Below the pieces are notes generated by a model. That model did not search any database. It was not told where the DNA came from and saw nothing but the letters and a program-made list of their open reading frames with translations. Below are positions 41,242-54,060 of a stretch of 64,000 bases of DNA, in pieces. Made by a program: the position numbers and the translations under genes. Origin of the DNA: Selaginella tamariscina (lineage: Eukaryota > Streptophyta > Lycopodiopsida > Selaginellales > Selaginellaceae); assembly GCA_003024785.1 (NCBI GenBank), contig PUQB01000245.1:284348-348347 (forward strand). The letters run 5' to 3'. The first letter of the stretch is position 1; the number at the start of each line of letters is the position of its first letter.

Positions 41242-41529
41242 TGTGCCCAAGAATCTTCACCGTTAATCGTATGGACATTCCATTTTAGATTTAATTGACG
41301 TAATAATCCGCTTTCTTACATTTGTATTTTCATAATCCACACAATAAATCTCAAACCACTGGTTTGTTTTATATGTATTAGAATGTAATGTACGTAACTA
41401 TCGTGACCGCTCATCAGCTAGACATTCGTTGTACGTAAAGATGACATGATATTCCACTGAGAAAATTATCCATGAAACTTGACCGTTAATCTAGTAGACA
41501 TTCCGGTGGGTTTATCTCCTGCCCTAAGA

Positions 41530-42668
41530 ATGGCGGTGTGTCGAATGCGGCTGCCTTGCGCTGCGGGAAGAAAACGTTCAATCTTGGCATCGATTTCTTC
41601 ACAGAAAGCCAAGCAGAAATGTCGGAATTGTGCGCGCCAAAAATGGGAGCCGAGGCAGTTCTGGATGTCCAGGTCGAAAGCCCCAGGTATGTTCTATACA
41701 TACATATGTATGTGTATGCACACACACATATGGTATACGACTCTACAGTAGTTGCAACACACACCGTTTTATATGAAGGCATACCAGTTGTTATAATGCT
41801 TGCGGTAATACATTTGAAGTACTTGCTCACTTATGGATGTAGTCCTCGGCTTGCATTTCTTACAATACATATACATATATAGGGGATAGACATGCATATT
41901 GGCAAAATCCTAGATTGCTATCTGTATATATGTATATCCATATGCTCTGCGCATTAATATTTATATACGCGAGTATTTAGATGTATGTATAGTTTTTCCA
42001 TGTGTTTGTGAAAACTTCAAAGACAATAAGAGAAGGTTTAGAAGCTAAGAACATGAGAAAGAGCACGCATTGAACGTGGCTTGTCATAATACTGAGCCTA
42101 CGGGTGTGTGTGTGTGTCTAAATATACATTGTCATGCTTAGATATATGTAAGCTGCATAAGAAAACAGATTATATAACTGGATAATACAGGTAGCATAGT
42201 ATATTATATAGATATTGAGTGCAAGAAATGAGGCTGTTGGTCATATATATGCAAGTAATCTGACATAAATAAGTGATAGACCTCATAACAGATAACTAGA
42301 TTATTGTCATATACAGCATGATGTATTGTCATATACTATATATGCAGTATATATATGGTATTGCATGCACTACGAAAACGAACTACTGCACCTGGTAGTA
42401 CACTTGTAAATAAATGTTTCATGCTGCCAACAAACCGTCATATCTATGTATGTATGTGTGTTTGCATGCATTCACATAGACGCATAATGAACTTATACAA
42501 AAGCATATTTACATACACATAGACAGTACGTAATTTATTACTATATTAAATGCATCTGAATATACAATAAAACCCTCGTATATATTACTACACGAGAGCA
42601 TTCGTATATACATATTCGAATTTGTGATTCATAGGAAGTGAATCTGTACATAATATACACGCTGGAAG

Positions 42669-42699
<31 letters not shown>

Positions 42700-43540
42700 C
42701 ACACACATTTGACTACATGCATAGGTAAACAAGTCTGTACGTTCTGTGAAGGATCTTAACCAATAGAAATGCGTATATGATGCAAATGTTCACATAAATG
42801 TATAGCCACCTCATGCATAAGCAGACATATGTAAGCATATACACAAGTATATACAAATACATACGATCCTGGGTTTGCAGCTGATGGTTGATTCATAAGG
42901 AGCATTATTGGGGTTTCAGACTTGGCTGTTTCTACAAAACGGAAACATTGGTTTCCGTACAAGGACCAGTTCAATCTCGATGAGAACACAACCATGACAA
43001 GTGAGATGGTTATCGACACTCTGGGACATGTTTGTTGAAAGCCGCAAAAAGAAGCTTGAAGAGATAATCGCAAACAGGTATTATGTGTGTATGAGTGTTC
43101 GTGTGTGTAATGTGTATCTAAATGTACTTATGCATACCTATGGATACACATAAACATATATATGGTGTTAAACAGGACGTTTTCTATATGTCCGGTTGTT
43201 GAAGGATTGTTCGACATTGGCAATATCTTGTGCTGTTTTTCGAAGCGCTGAGGCTTTTGGACTCCAGTCAGTGCATGTTATTGCAAACTCTGAACATAAG
43301 CGGTCAGTTTTATATATATGTCAATAGCTGGTTATTGTACTTAGCTATGTATTACTGATTTTTCAAATTATTTTCTTCTTACGTTAGTAAACTAACGCAG
43401 GTACAAGAGGCACGAAAAATAAGTATGGGTGCTGAGAAATGGCTTGGACGTGGAAATATGGAAACCACCGCAGATTGCATAGACGTTTTACGAACTCGTG
43501 GATATCGTATTGCTGTGGCAGATATTGGACCTGATTCGGT

Positions 43541-43578
<38 letters not shown>

Positions 43579-43612
43579 ATATATATTATATATATTATAT
43601 ATATATATATAT

Positions 43613-43650
<38 letters not shown>

Positions 43651-44352
43651 GTATTAATTCTTTAAAAATATCAGGTACCGATATACGACTTGGACTGGAC
43701 ATTTCCAACGGCTGTTATCTTTGGAAACGAGCATAAGTAAGTGACTCTGCAATCGGGATGTTTGTATATGTATGTGCATACACTGTTAAGTAAGAAGTCA
43801 CAGATATATATATTATATAAAATTATTAATATTACTGTTTATATATTGTAATATAATAAGCATCTTATGCTACATATATCATTTTACTGTATTAATTCTA
43901 TTTTAGACTTCATTAACTTAGTTGTTCATGTGTAGTGGAATTAGTGAATCGGCTTGTTCAGCAGCGGATGTGAAGTGCCACATCCCTATGGTTGGATTGG
44001 TAGACTCCTTCAATGTCTCAGTTGCAGCGGGCATATTCATGTACCATGCTGTCAACGACAGGCTTGATAGATATGTAAGCTTAATACATTAAAAATTTAA
44101 TATTAATACATATTATTACATATGTACATGTGTGTATACACACACAAAGAAACATTGTTACGTGATGAATCATATATTTTATAAATATATGTTAATTTAA
44201 TTTAATTTTTATTTGATTTCCAGGGTGGACATGGTGACTTGACTACAGAAGAGCAGAGAATCTTGCGTGCGGAATTCTATCTTCGTAGCAAGCGGAATAT
44301 GAAAGATGTTATGGGTTATTTACTCTCTCATAAGCAGGGTTTGCCGGTATAA
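41530..44352 (+). CDS. SpoU/TrmH-family RNA 2'-O-methyltransferase
   Basis: Seven exons: 41530-41686, 42920-43077, 43176-43302, 43401-43538, 43675-43736, 43936-44074 and 44224-44352. The first exon is basic and could be an organelle-targeting leader; its frame is uncertain. The SPOUT fold is clear: CPVVEGLFDIGNI, VFRSAEAFGLQSVHV, SMGAEKWL, then the trefoil-knot cofactor motifs IFGNEHNGIS (motif 2) and MVGLVDSFNVSVAAGIFMYH (motif 3). These enzymes methylate ribose 2'-OH in tRNA or rRNA using S-adenosylmethionine. It resembles the plant tRNA/rRNA methyltransferase (SpoU) proteins. One-base frame shifts lie near 43030, 43222 and in the A run near 43417. Intron 1 is unusually long for this window (1.2 kb) and looks empty apart from (CA)n runs. 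The end of the last exon is included in the segmental duplication. Confidence 0.88.
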
Positions 44353-45640
44353 TTGTTTACTTACTGTATTGATTATATATTTATAGTTATACAGGACCCC
44401 ACTTTTCTATTAATTTATATATTTTATTTATATTTGTATGTATTTATGTATTTATAGTAAAAATCAACTATAAGAGTGAGTCTATGAATGGTTATAAAGA
44501 GTTTAATCTCCACCATGGATTACGATTAAATTCAAATTTAAACTCTTAAAATTGAAGTTAATTTCAAATTTAAATTTACATTTATATTCTAGGATTTTAA
44601 TTAAAAAAAAACTTAAATTATAAATGATGGTAATAAATTATACTAATAATAATTTCAGACGGTATATGCTGAGATTATTTACCTTACAAAAAATTATTAA
44701 TTTAGAAGGGAATTTTAGTTTGTTTTTTACAAAATATTAACTTTATAAAAAATATTTAATTTATGCAAATATTTAATATAACACTATATGGAAATATTCA
44801 GATTTAAAATGGAAATATTAAACTAGTAACCTTTTCCCGTTAGTGTTTAAAGGTAAACTTGTATTTAAGTGAAGCAAATTCAAAGGATCCCTAAGGATGG
44901 CAGACATTTGGGATAACCTCGATGATCTTCCCGGATGGACGGATGAGATCCCGAAAGAATACTCGAACGGCCTGGATGAGCTCCAGCTCCGCTATAATAT
45001 GCTAGTAGACAAATATATAGAAGAATTAGTGCAAATCAGTCTTATGAATAAGAAGGACGGACAAGAGGCAACAAATCAAAAGAGAACAAGGTGCTGTGAG
45101 GAAGGAAACAGGCGAGGAACCCTAGAAATGCTTACCAATTGACACTTGGCAGAACCCCGAGATATAGGGAATTCATGAGGACACGAGAACGAGGTATTGG
45201 CCACTTTATTGAGCTCAGTAAACTGAACAACAAGTTCTTCTGTGCAAAGGACAGTCAGACTAACGGAGAACAATTTGTAGCTCAGTTAAACCAACTAAGG
45301 AACCAAATCAACAGTGGGAGCTGAAGTTAGGGTTAGGACTAATTAATAATTAACTCTTTTTTTTATTTATGGGTGTTACATTATACATAAGTAATATATT
45401 ATTTTAAAGAATAAGATTTTAATTCACAATCTCAAAACTTCAATGTATTGACACAATTATTTATACTTAATTGAAACACACATAACAACACATACATTCT
45501 TTAATTTGATTTAAAAGTTCTCATAATTTTAAATAACATAATTTATAAAAAAATTTACACAACAAATTTAGAAATACAAAAATAATAAATTTAATTACAT
45601 TTTAATCTCACTTAATTTTAATTTTAATGTCTATTTACTT
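44310..45640 (+). repeat. Segmental duplication, copy 1
   Basis: Matches 52500-54060 in the same orientation, starting within the last exon of the SpoU gene (ATGTTATGGGTTATTT) and running through the 133-codon frame and about 300 bases beyond. Shared blocks include AGAGTTTAATCTCCACCATG and CTAGTAACCTTTTCCCGTTA. Because it contains a working exon end, this is probably the parental site. Confidence 0.8.
44897..45324 (+). pseudogene. Unknown small protein, frame-broken copy
   Basis: Begins MADIWDNLDDLPGWTDEIPK, like the intact copy at 53201-53602. Two extra bases, one in the A run at 45076-45081 and one at about 45107, divide it into an 81-codon N-terminal frame and a C-terminal frame from about 45139 to 45324. 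The rest of the protein is conserved (RTPRYREFMRT, GHFIELSKLNN, FFCAKDS, QLNQLRNQIN). Other length differences from the second copy are 12, 6 and 12 bases, all multiples of three. No family recognised; acidic start, hydrophilic, no signal peptide or membrane segment. Confidence 0.6.
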
Positions 45641-45904
45641 CATTTTTATCTTTCTTTTAACTTAATTTTTTTCTTAAGCTTATGTTTTTATACCATGCAC
45701 CCGTAATCTTTAATTTTTGTTAAAATATATAAAAAGGTTCTTTTATGTTATTAAGTTCTATATTATAAATATTAAACATTATAAAGGTTTATTATTGAAA
45801 AGTAACGAATACATAAAGGTATAAAGGTATAAAGGTTTTATTTAGCCCTAACCCTAAACTTAGGGTATATAAATAACTAGGGTAATTAAGGCAAAGATAT
45901 AGAG
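45325..45904. other. AT-rich spacer and VPS18 leader
   Basis: The first 315 bases belong to the duplication. From about 45640 the DNA is AT-rich. A GGTATAAAGGTATAAAGG repeat lies at about 45815-45838 and a telo-box-like AGCCCTAACCCTAAAC at 45844-45859, just ahead of the VPS18 start. Confidence 0.5.
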
Positions 45905-47395
45905 ATGTTAGACGATTGGGCCTTGCCGCTCGCTTCCGGTTTGAACGAGGTGAGTCTCTCTCCCGATCTGTTTACTCTGTGGATATTCTTATTGAAAATA
46001 CTTCATAATCTGTATTATTCTTTGCAAAATCATCGATTGTCTTGATTCTTATCGATCTCTTGAGAATTCTTCATTTATATAAATTTTCGATTTTTATGTC
46101 TCAGGAATTGAATGACACTGCATCTATGACCTCGGACGATCGAATTTTCAGCTTGGAAGTTCTTAAGCAGAATGCAGCCAGGCATCATGGGCAAATCACT
46201 TCTGTAGCTGCCGGGAACAATGCCATTGTTGTCGGTACCAGTCGAGCTTGGATCGTCCGCTATGATTTTGGCGGGGGATGATCTAGGTCAGTCTTAATCT
46301 TATGTTCTATAATATATACATATATGTACATGCCATATGTTCTATCTATAATATATAAGTACATGCATATATAAATGAGAGTATATATAATCCTCCGCAT
46401 TTATAACTAGTTGTGTTATTATTTACATTTGCCTATTTAGATATTACTCATTGGATCGCCTCCGATGGTAAACCCGTATTTCAAATAGGCGACACACATA
46501 TAAGGACACATGCATAGTATATTTATGCAATTTCTATAATAAGTGTTAGCGTTAATAAGAGTTTCATGCTCTTCTGGGAACGATTTTCGTGCTATTATTT
46601 GTGTTGTTTTATAATCTAAATATTGGATGCATATAATTAATTATGTTTATTATGGTTAGAGCTGGATTTGAGTACAAGTAGAGGCTCAGATCAGTACGTA
46701 CACAAAGTGTTTCTGGATCCTACAGGGAGGCATTGTTTAGCTACTGTATGTAACAATTCCGGCGCTGAAACTTATTACATTCATGCGAAATGGAAGAAAG
46801 CTCGGGCTATTGGTGGCAGACTAAAACAAAAGCTCAGAAACAAATCGTGAATGCAGTCGCATGGAATCGATCACAAGTAAGCGAAGGTGAGGTTTTAGTG
46901 TGCATTTATATACTAGAATGGAGTGTATGTACAGAATATGCTAATATATTGGATTGGTATTATGCAGGCTCGACGGGGGAGGTTGCAATTGGTACTGCTA
47001 GCGGAGAGATTTTTGCATTGCTCGTAGAAGAGAAAGACAAGAAAGAGAAATATACAAAACAGATTTACAAACTCACGGAACTTAATGAAGCATTCATGGG
47101 GTTGCAGGTAATTAACTGTGTATGTGCGTGTTACGTTTAACATATATATCCATATTCATATTTGTCATTTTCAGATTGAGACTATTAGCACCAACACTAC
47201 TACACGCTATTTTATAATGGCTGTCACACCTACTAAGCTTTACGTCTTTGTTGGATCGGGGTCTCTGGAGGTATGTAAACTAGTTGATCTATTAACATTT
47301 GCATCTTCTATAATGTTTCATATCCAGAGCGTCTTTGCTTCCTATTCCGACCGCATAACGAAGTTCACGGAGCTTCCGGGAGAATTTCAAAAGAG

Positions 47396-47442
<47 letters not shown>

Positions 47443-48318
47443 AACATGGACACGTGCTTGGTGTTTAACTTTGATTGTTAGCAGTGAAATACAATTTTAT
47501 GGAAAGCGTTATGCGGAATCTTTCGCGTGGTTAGCCGGACCAGGTATATACCACGGCGAGCTTCATATTTCAACCCAACAAACGTAAGAAATTTAGTGCA
47601 GTTTTAATTCCTATACGCATCTATGTGTAAAAATATGCTTGTATGCATGTACATAATAGCAGTTGTTACCTTTTTGAAACAGTGAGGAAACTATTTTAGC
47701 AAATAAACGACTATTGGAATATTCCAAGATCAATGAAGATGGAAGTAGTACACGGCCTGGAGCTCTTGCCTTGACCCAGCATCATTTTCTCTTTTATACG
47801 AAGGACGACTAAAGGTGCATAATCTCTATTTGATTATTTTGATACTAATGCTTGGTTAATATTTGTTAACAGGCAGTAAATAGGACCAGTCAGACAGTTG
47901 TAGAAGAAGACTCATTTAGTCTGCATTTTGATATGAGCACACCGAACATGCTTGGACTTTGTACAGATTACGTTGCTGGAGCTTACTATGCTTACAATGA
48001 TAATACTGTTTTTGAGGTGAGCCTATGCTATAGAAATACTATGTGCTATTTACACACTTTATTATGTTTTAGATAAGTGTTCAAGACGAAGATCGAGACA
48101 TGTGGAGAATTTACTTGAGTATGAAGGAGTACGATCAGCACTTCAGCATTGTAGAGACACTTGGCAGAAAGACCAAGTATATAAAGCACAGGTATTGTGT
48201 ATACATGTGTGTGTGTAGTAAGCCTTCAATTAGTTTACAATGCTAACTTCTATTTTACTAGGCGATGCCGCATTTGACGAAAAGAAATACACGATAGCAG
48301 CTCTTTCTATGCTAAGGT

Positions 48319-48378
<60 letters not shown>

Positions 48379-50488
48379 TAGTTATACTTTGCAGATTACT
48401 ATTATCATTTCATTTGAAGAGATTATCTTGAAGTTCTGGAAGATAAATGAACTGGTAATGATACTCACACATAATATTTAATGAAGGTTTACTAAATTAA
48501 ATGCGAAAACAGGATGCTTTGCGTACTTATCTACTGCGTAAGTTAGACAGTTTTCGAAACGATGATCGATCACAAGTAACAATGGTGGCAACATGGTTAA
48601 CTGAACTTTACTTGAACAAGGTAAAATATATGTGTAACTTGACTATATACATATTAATGATATATAATTGATTTTCAGATAAATCACCTTTTGTTAGGAG
48701 ACAATAAAAGTGTTTTAAACAACATTGTTAAGATTTCATGGCATTTTTAAGCGATTTAAAGACGTTTTAGACGAATCTACCACTTTGAACATGATTGCAA
48801 GGTATTTTCAAGCATTATGGTTCATTTATTTTTGCTTTATTTATAATTTATCTATACATATTTTTAAAATTATGTAATATATAGATAATAATAAACATGT
48901 ACACATTATTCTCTTAATAATTAAATATAATTTTTGTTGTTAACATTGTTGTACTTATGGTTTTATTTAGCTACGGAAGAAGCGAAGAACTAATACATTT
49001 CGCAAGCCTCAAGAATCGTTATGAAACAGTGGTGAACTACTACATTCAGGTATGTCTGCGTGTCTCTCTCCAGGATATAACTAAGTATATTGAGTATTCA
49101 CTTACATGATCCTTGTTATATATCAGCAACGAAATGCTAAGATGGCAATCTCTGTTCTTAAGAAGAATAACGTATCAGTTGAACTTCAGGTACAAGTATT
49201 TTCACATATACTACGTGAACATGTATATTATACGCACATAGAGGAAACAGATACATATGTATATGCACCTGAATATATTTGTTGAACAGTACAAGTTTGC
49301 ACCGGGATTGATAATGCTCGACGCTAACGAGGCAGTCGAGTTTTGGATGTCATGTGGAGGGCTCAATCCCAAAAATTTAATACCCGCTTTGATGCAATAC
49401 TCCAATACTCCACGACCAAAGTAAGAAACATAAATGTGTGTATGTGTGTATGTGTGCCTGTCTGTGTGTACATGACATTAAATAACATTATATGTTTATT
49501 AGCAACTTATGTATTTGTAAATGAACACAGGGAGGAACCAGATCAAGCTATTAAGTATCTAGAGTTCTGCATTCAACGACAGAAGAACGAGGACAGGACT
49601 ATACACAATCTTCTCGTGTCGCTTCTAGTAAAACAGGTATTTTAACGCATTCTTCGTGTATTTAATGCATCCGTATATGTTGTAATGTATGTTTTTGATC
49701 TGTAAATGCATTTTTATATTATGTATTCTTAGTGATGGTGATCATACGTGGTCTCCATCCTGCAATCACATTCGTTAACAACATAAAATAACATGTCTTA
49801 TATAATACGGTCATTATATAATACACTGTGTATTACATATATAGAATGTGATCATTTGCAGGGTGATGAGAGAGCGTTGCTCAAGTTTCTTCAAGTCGGA
49901 TATGGCAGGGAACAAGCAGGAAAACCAGAAGTGTTTTATGACCCGAGTTATGCATTAAACTTGTGCCTGGAAGAAATAAGAACGAAGCCTGTGTTTTCCT
50001 CTACAGTACGATGGGAATGCACGAGGACGCTGTTGCTCTTGCCTTAAAGGTCTGAAAGAATAATATATGTATATGTATGCATGTGCATTTATGTTGTATA
50101 TAAGGTTATGCACGCACACACACACACACAAATTGTGTGTATTGGTTTGTAGGTTGATGTTGACTTGGCTAAGAATGAAGCTGATAAAGTTGAAGATGAT
50201 GAGAGTTACGAAGAAAGCTGTGGTTATTAATTGCTAAACACGTGATTAAGGAGCAAGGAGGCACGAAAAGGGCTGTCTCATTATAAATGGTCTTTCAGAG
50301 CGTTATGCAAGAGCTTATCATAATAGTATAAATTTATATTTTATATGTACTCTAATTATGTTTATGTGTGGATATGCAAGAAGAAAGTCCACGGTCACTC
50401 AGCTCAATTCTACATGTTTCCATGTGAGCACTGCTTCCACGCGGACTGCTTGATCTCCTACGTATTGAAACATGGCGAAAAATCCGAG
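45905..50488 (+). CDS. VPS18: VPS18, HOPS/CORVET tethering subunit, 3' part deleted
   Basis: About 21 exons from ATG 45905, for example 45905-45949, 46105 to about 46275, 46661-46886, 46969-47107, 47175-47270, 47328-47394, 48396-48457 and 49863-50049. The N-terminal beta-propeller shows DDRIFSLEVL, NAIVVGTSRAWIVRYDFG, YYIHAKWKKAR, NAVAWNRSQ and MAVTPTKLYVFVGSGSLESV. The Pep3/Vps18 region and clathrin-repeat solenoid follow (FAWLAGPGIYHGEL, LEYSKI, WLTELYLNKINHLLL, YGRSEELIHFASLKN, IKYLEFCIQR, FYDPSYALNLCLEE). VPS18 is a core of HOPS/CORVET, tethering membranes to vacuole and endosome. After ADKVEDDE and AKHVIKEQGGTKR, about 75-100 residues are missing. Only the second half of the RING is seen (FYMFPCEHCFHADCLISYV). 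At least eight one-base shifts occur. The end is uncertain. Confidence 0.88.
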
Positions 50489-51720
50489 GTGTAACGCTCA
50501 CACACGCACACGCATGTACACGTATCCCTATGCATGTTTGTGTGTGTTTCTGTGTTTATATATGTTTATAACGCACTCGAAACACACACATGTACGTCCA
50601 TGTGTATCTGTCCCCATGTGTATTTATATGTGTATGTGCACCGCACACATACAAACACGATGAACAAGATTTAGCTGCTTCATGGGTAGGCTATTAAATA
50701 TTTTGAATTATTTGATTTCAAATTTTTTTATTTTATATTAATTTGTTTATTATCTACTTGTTATATAGATTAGTAAGTAATTTGTTAATTTGAAATTTGT
50801 TGTATTGCTTTAAACAAATCGTTGCTAAATATATGTATTTAGTGTTAAATACAAACAATTGATATAAAATTAAATGAATAGATTGTCATTAAGCTTTATT
50901 ATTTTAATACTAGTGATTATGTTAATCAAAGATAATTTTAAAATAGCTATATTTAAAGTTTAAATTTAATTATTTTAAATATAATAAATAGGACATGCAT
51001 GTTAAGTTTTCAACACTAATAATAAATATGTGAAGAAAGAATTGTTAATAGTGATTTACTTAAATATGATATGAAATTAAAATAGGTACAACCAATAGTG
51101 GTGTATATTTTATCACAAACACCATGAATATTATGATATGATTATGGAAAAAGCACATTAAATGAAAAGTTATTGTTACTTATTACATTATTTATTTGTT
51201 AAAAAAGAAGAGTTTAATAAGTTATTTATTTTCAAGGTGAATAACTATTGAAAATCATTACATGTAAGAACAATTATGATCTATTCATATTAAAGATATA
51301 TTTGTTATTGGTTATGATTTTTGTTTGAGATATTGTTAAAACAATTTATTGATGTGTTTGCTGCAACGTAGGAAGAGTATAAAAGTGAAAGCGCCAAATG
51401 TGAAGTAAGTATTAATTAACTTAAGAAAGTACTTATGAATTAATTAGTTTATATAATACAGTTTTAATTGAAATAGTGAATTACAATATTGATAAGACAT
51501 ATAAGTTTGTTGTTTATAATATAAAAGTAAATATTAAAACAATTAAATGTGATGAAGTTGTTTAAAACTCTAAACAAAGGAGTTTAAAAATATATTTCAT
51601 TATAATATTAATTTTTTTAATTTAATTTATCATCATTAAGTACCTTAAAGATAAATTAATATTCAAGTATCATATATTTATCTGATAATTTTAATTGTTC
51701 GTTATTCATCTCCTTATAAT

Positions 51721-52280
51721 GTTCTTATTAAAAAGAAATTGCTTAAGTGAGGTATCGTGTCTTTTAAATAATAAAAGATATAAAAAGACATGCAAGACAC
51801 GCAAGATACTTTAATGTTCTTATCAAATGAGAAATTGCTTAATTGAGGTATCATGTCTTTTAAATAATAAAAGATATTGAAAAGACATGCAAGACATGCA
51901 AGATAACTTATAATAGGGGGTCAATCTTAAAAATGTATAAAATAAAATCTGCCGTTTTTACATTTTGGTGAATTTGTAAAAATGCACCTCCGGAGGTGCA
52001 AATTTTGAAATCTACCAAATTTAATAAAATCTGCTGGTTTTTATGTTTTGGTAGATTTGGAAAAACACAGTTTAAAGGTGCAGATTTTAAAATCTGCTAA
52101 ATTTGATGAATTTAATATAAAAATTTAATGGATTTGAGTATACCTGATTTCATCAAATCCACTTCAAAAAGTTTAAGATTGACCCCCTAATATTCTTTGA
52201 GAAATGACTTAATTAAGGTATTGTGTCCTTTAAATAATAAAAGATATTAAAAGACATGCAAAACACGCAAGATAAAAGCA
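51721..52280. repeat. 94-base tandem repeat, three units, third displaced by a MITE
   Basis: Units start at about 51721, 51815 and 52188. Each contains GAGGTAT(C/T)GTGTC or close variant, then CTTTTAAATAATAAAAGATA and AAAAGACATGCAAGACA(C/T)GC. The MITE at 51916-52187 lies exactly between units 2 and 3. Confidence 0.8.
51916..52187. mobile_element. 272-bp MITE with 16-bp perfect inverted ends
   Basis: The left end GGGGGTCAATCTTAAA is the exact complement of the right end TTTAAGATTGACCCCC. Both are bordered by TAATA (51911-51915 and 52188-52192). The interior is itself near-palindromic (CACCTCCGGAGGTG at its middle and repeated AAATCTGC blocks), so it folds as one long hairpin. Non-coding. Superfamily not assigned. 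Confidence 0.85.
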
Positions 52281-52499
52281 AATACTTTAACAATTAAAAT
52301 GTAATAAATTATATCTATATGTATATATATCAAGAAGCTTAAAAAAAATTTCATTTTTGATGTTTTTGCTATTGTTTCATTATTTTTCATGTTAATTATA
52401 TATCATTAATGACAAATATTTGGTTTACTAAAATATAAATATATTAAAAGGAACTAAAATTTATGTATAATGAATTTTAATATAATAATAAATCTAAGT

Positions 52500-54060
52500 C
52501 AATGTTATGGGTTATTTTACACTCTTTGAGGCAGGGTTTGTCTTTTAAAAAAGTGGTATAGTTGTTTTCTTTTTACACAAGCCTAGTACCAACATTCTTC
52601 TATTAATTTATATATTTTATTACATTTGTATGTATTTTATGTATTATAGTTGGATTGCTAGTTTGATAAAAAAAAAAAACTATAAGAGTGAAGAGTGAGT
52701 TATAAAGAGTTTAATCTCCACCATGGATTACAATTAAATTCAAATTTAAACTCTTAAAATTGAAGTTAATTTCAAATTTAAATTTACATTTATATTCTAG
52801 GATTTTAATTTAAAAAAACCTTAAATTATATGTATAACTAATACATATAGTTATGATTGGTGTAATAATGAATATGATTGATGGTAATTATACTAATAAT
52901 AATTAAAATTATTAATTAGAATTATGAGGTAAATACTCAGCATATGCCGTATAGACGTATATGTTGAGATTATTTACCGTACAGAATATTTAAATTTAGA
53001 AGATAGCACCGATGAATTTTAGTTTGTTTTTAACATAAATATACTCAACTTTATTATAGAAAATATTTAATTTATGGTTATATGAATATAACAAAATATG
53101 GAAATATTCAGAGAGTAAATTTTTAAACTAGTAACCTTTTCCCGTTAGCTTTAAAGGTAAACTTGTATTTAAGCGAAGCAAATCCAAAGGATCCCTAAGG
53201 ATGGCAGACATTTGGGATAACCTCGACGATCTTCCCGGATGGACGGATGAGATCCCCAAAGAATACTCGAACGGCCTTGATGAGCTCCAGCTCCGCCATG
53301 ATATACTAGTCGAAGAATTGGTGCAAACCAGTCTTATGACAAGGAAGGATAGACAAGAGGCAACAAATCAAAGAGAACAAGGTGCTGTGAGGAAGGAACA
53401 AGCGAGGAACCCTAGAAATGCTTACCATATGACACTTGTCAGAACCCCGAGATACAAGGAATTCATGAGGACGCAAGGTGTTGGCCACTTTATTGAGCTC
53501 AGCAAACTTAACAACAGGTTCTTCTGTGCAAAGGACAGCGGACAAGTTGTAGCTCAGTTAAACCAACTAAGAAACCAAATCAACGGTGGGAGCTCAAGTT
53601 AGGGTTAAGACTAACTAATTGCATATTGTTATTTGGTCTCTAGTTTGATTTTCGGAATGCCCCATGCTTCGTTGCTCTTCGCTCTCCGTTTCCATGTTGG
53701 CGGATCTAACCAAGTCATGGGTGTTAGGATTATATATGAAAAGATCTAAATTAATTATACTTAAAGTAATATATTATTTTAAAAAACACAATTTAATTTA
53801 CAATTTTAAATCCTCAATGTACTGGCACATATTCTAATTATTATTTATACTTGATTAAAACACCATTAAAAAACCATACAATAAACACATATACACATCT
53901 TTAATTATGATTTAAAAGTTATCATAATTATAAATATATTCAGCAAATTTAAAAGCATTAATAAAATTTTATACACAACAAACTAAAAAAGAAATTAATG
54001 TTTTTAAAATTAATAAATTTATATTACATTGTTAATTTCACTTAAATTTAAATTTGAATG
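52500..54060 (+). repeat. Segmental duplication, copy 2
   Basis: Matches copy 1 at 44310-45640. The sequence at 52505-52550 is a mutated remnant of the last SpoU exon. This copy has about 90 extra bases at 53625-53715 relative to copy 1. It stops where the minus-strand gypsy relic begins. Confidence 0.8.
53201..53602 (+). CDS. Unknown 133-residue protein, intact copy
   Basis: One uninterrupted exon from ATG 53201 to a stop at 53600-53602. The composition is hydrophilic, with an acidic, Trp-containing start (ADIWDNLDDLPGWTDEIPKE), a Gln/Arg/Glu-rich middle likely to be helical, then RTPRYKEFMRTQGVGHFIEL and QLNQLRNQIN. There is no signal peptide, membrane segment or zinc motif. About 52 bases before the ATG are almost identical to those of copy 1, including GGATCCCTAAGG. 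Base composition is richer in GC than the surroundings. I do not recognise a family. It may be a lineage-specific gene or a small element-borne frame; conservation of frame between copies argues that it was translated. Confidence 0.55.
   Translation: MADIWDNLDDLPGWTDEIPKEYSNGLDELQLRHDILVEELVQTSLMTRKDRQEATNQREQGAVRKEQARNPRNAYHMTLVRTPRYKEFMRTQGVGHFIELSKLNNRFFCAKDSGQVVAQLNQLRNQINGGSSS

Larger units (their letters stand above)
50489..52499. other. AT-rich region downstream of VPS18
   Basis: No clear gene. Two short stretches (about 50660-50690 and 51370-51405) could be leftover VPS18 3' exons but are too short to assign. The region contains the 94-base tandem repeat and the MITE listed separately. 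Confidence 0.5.

Noticed and set aside
45905-50488. Identification as VPS11
   Set aside because: Both are HOPS subunits, but the propeller motifs (NAIVVGTSRAWIVRYDFG, HAKWKKAR, NAVAWNRSQ) and the Pep3-type middle region match VPS18, not VPS11.
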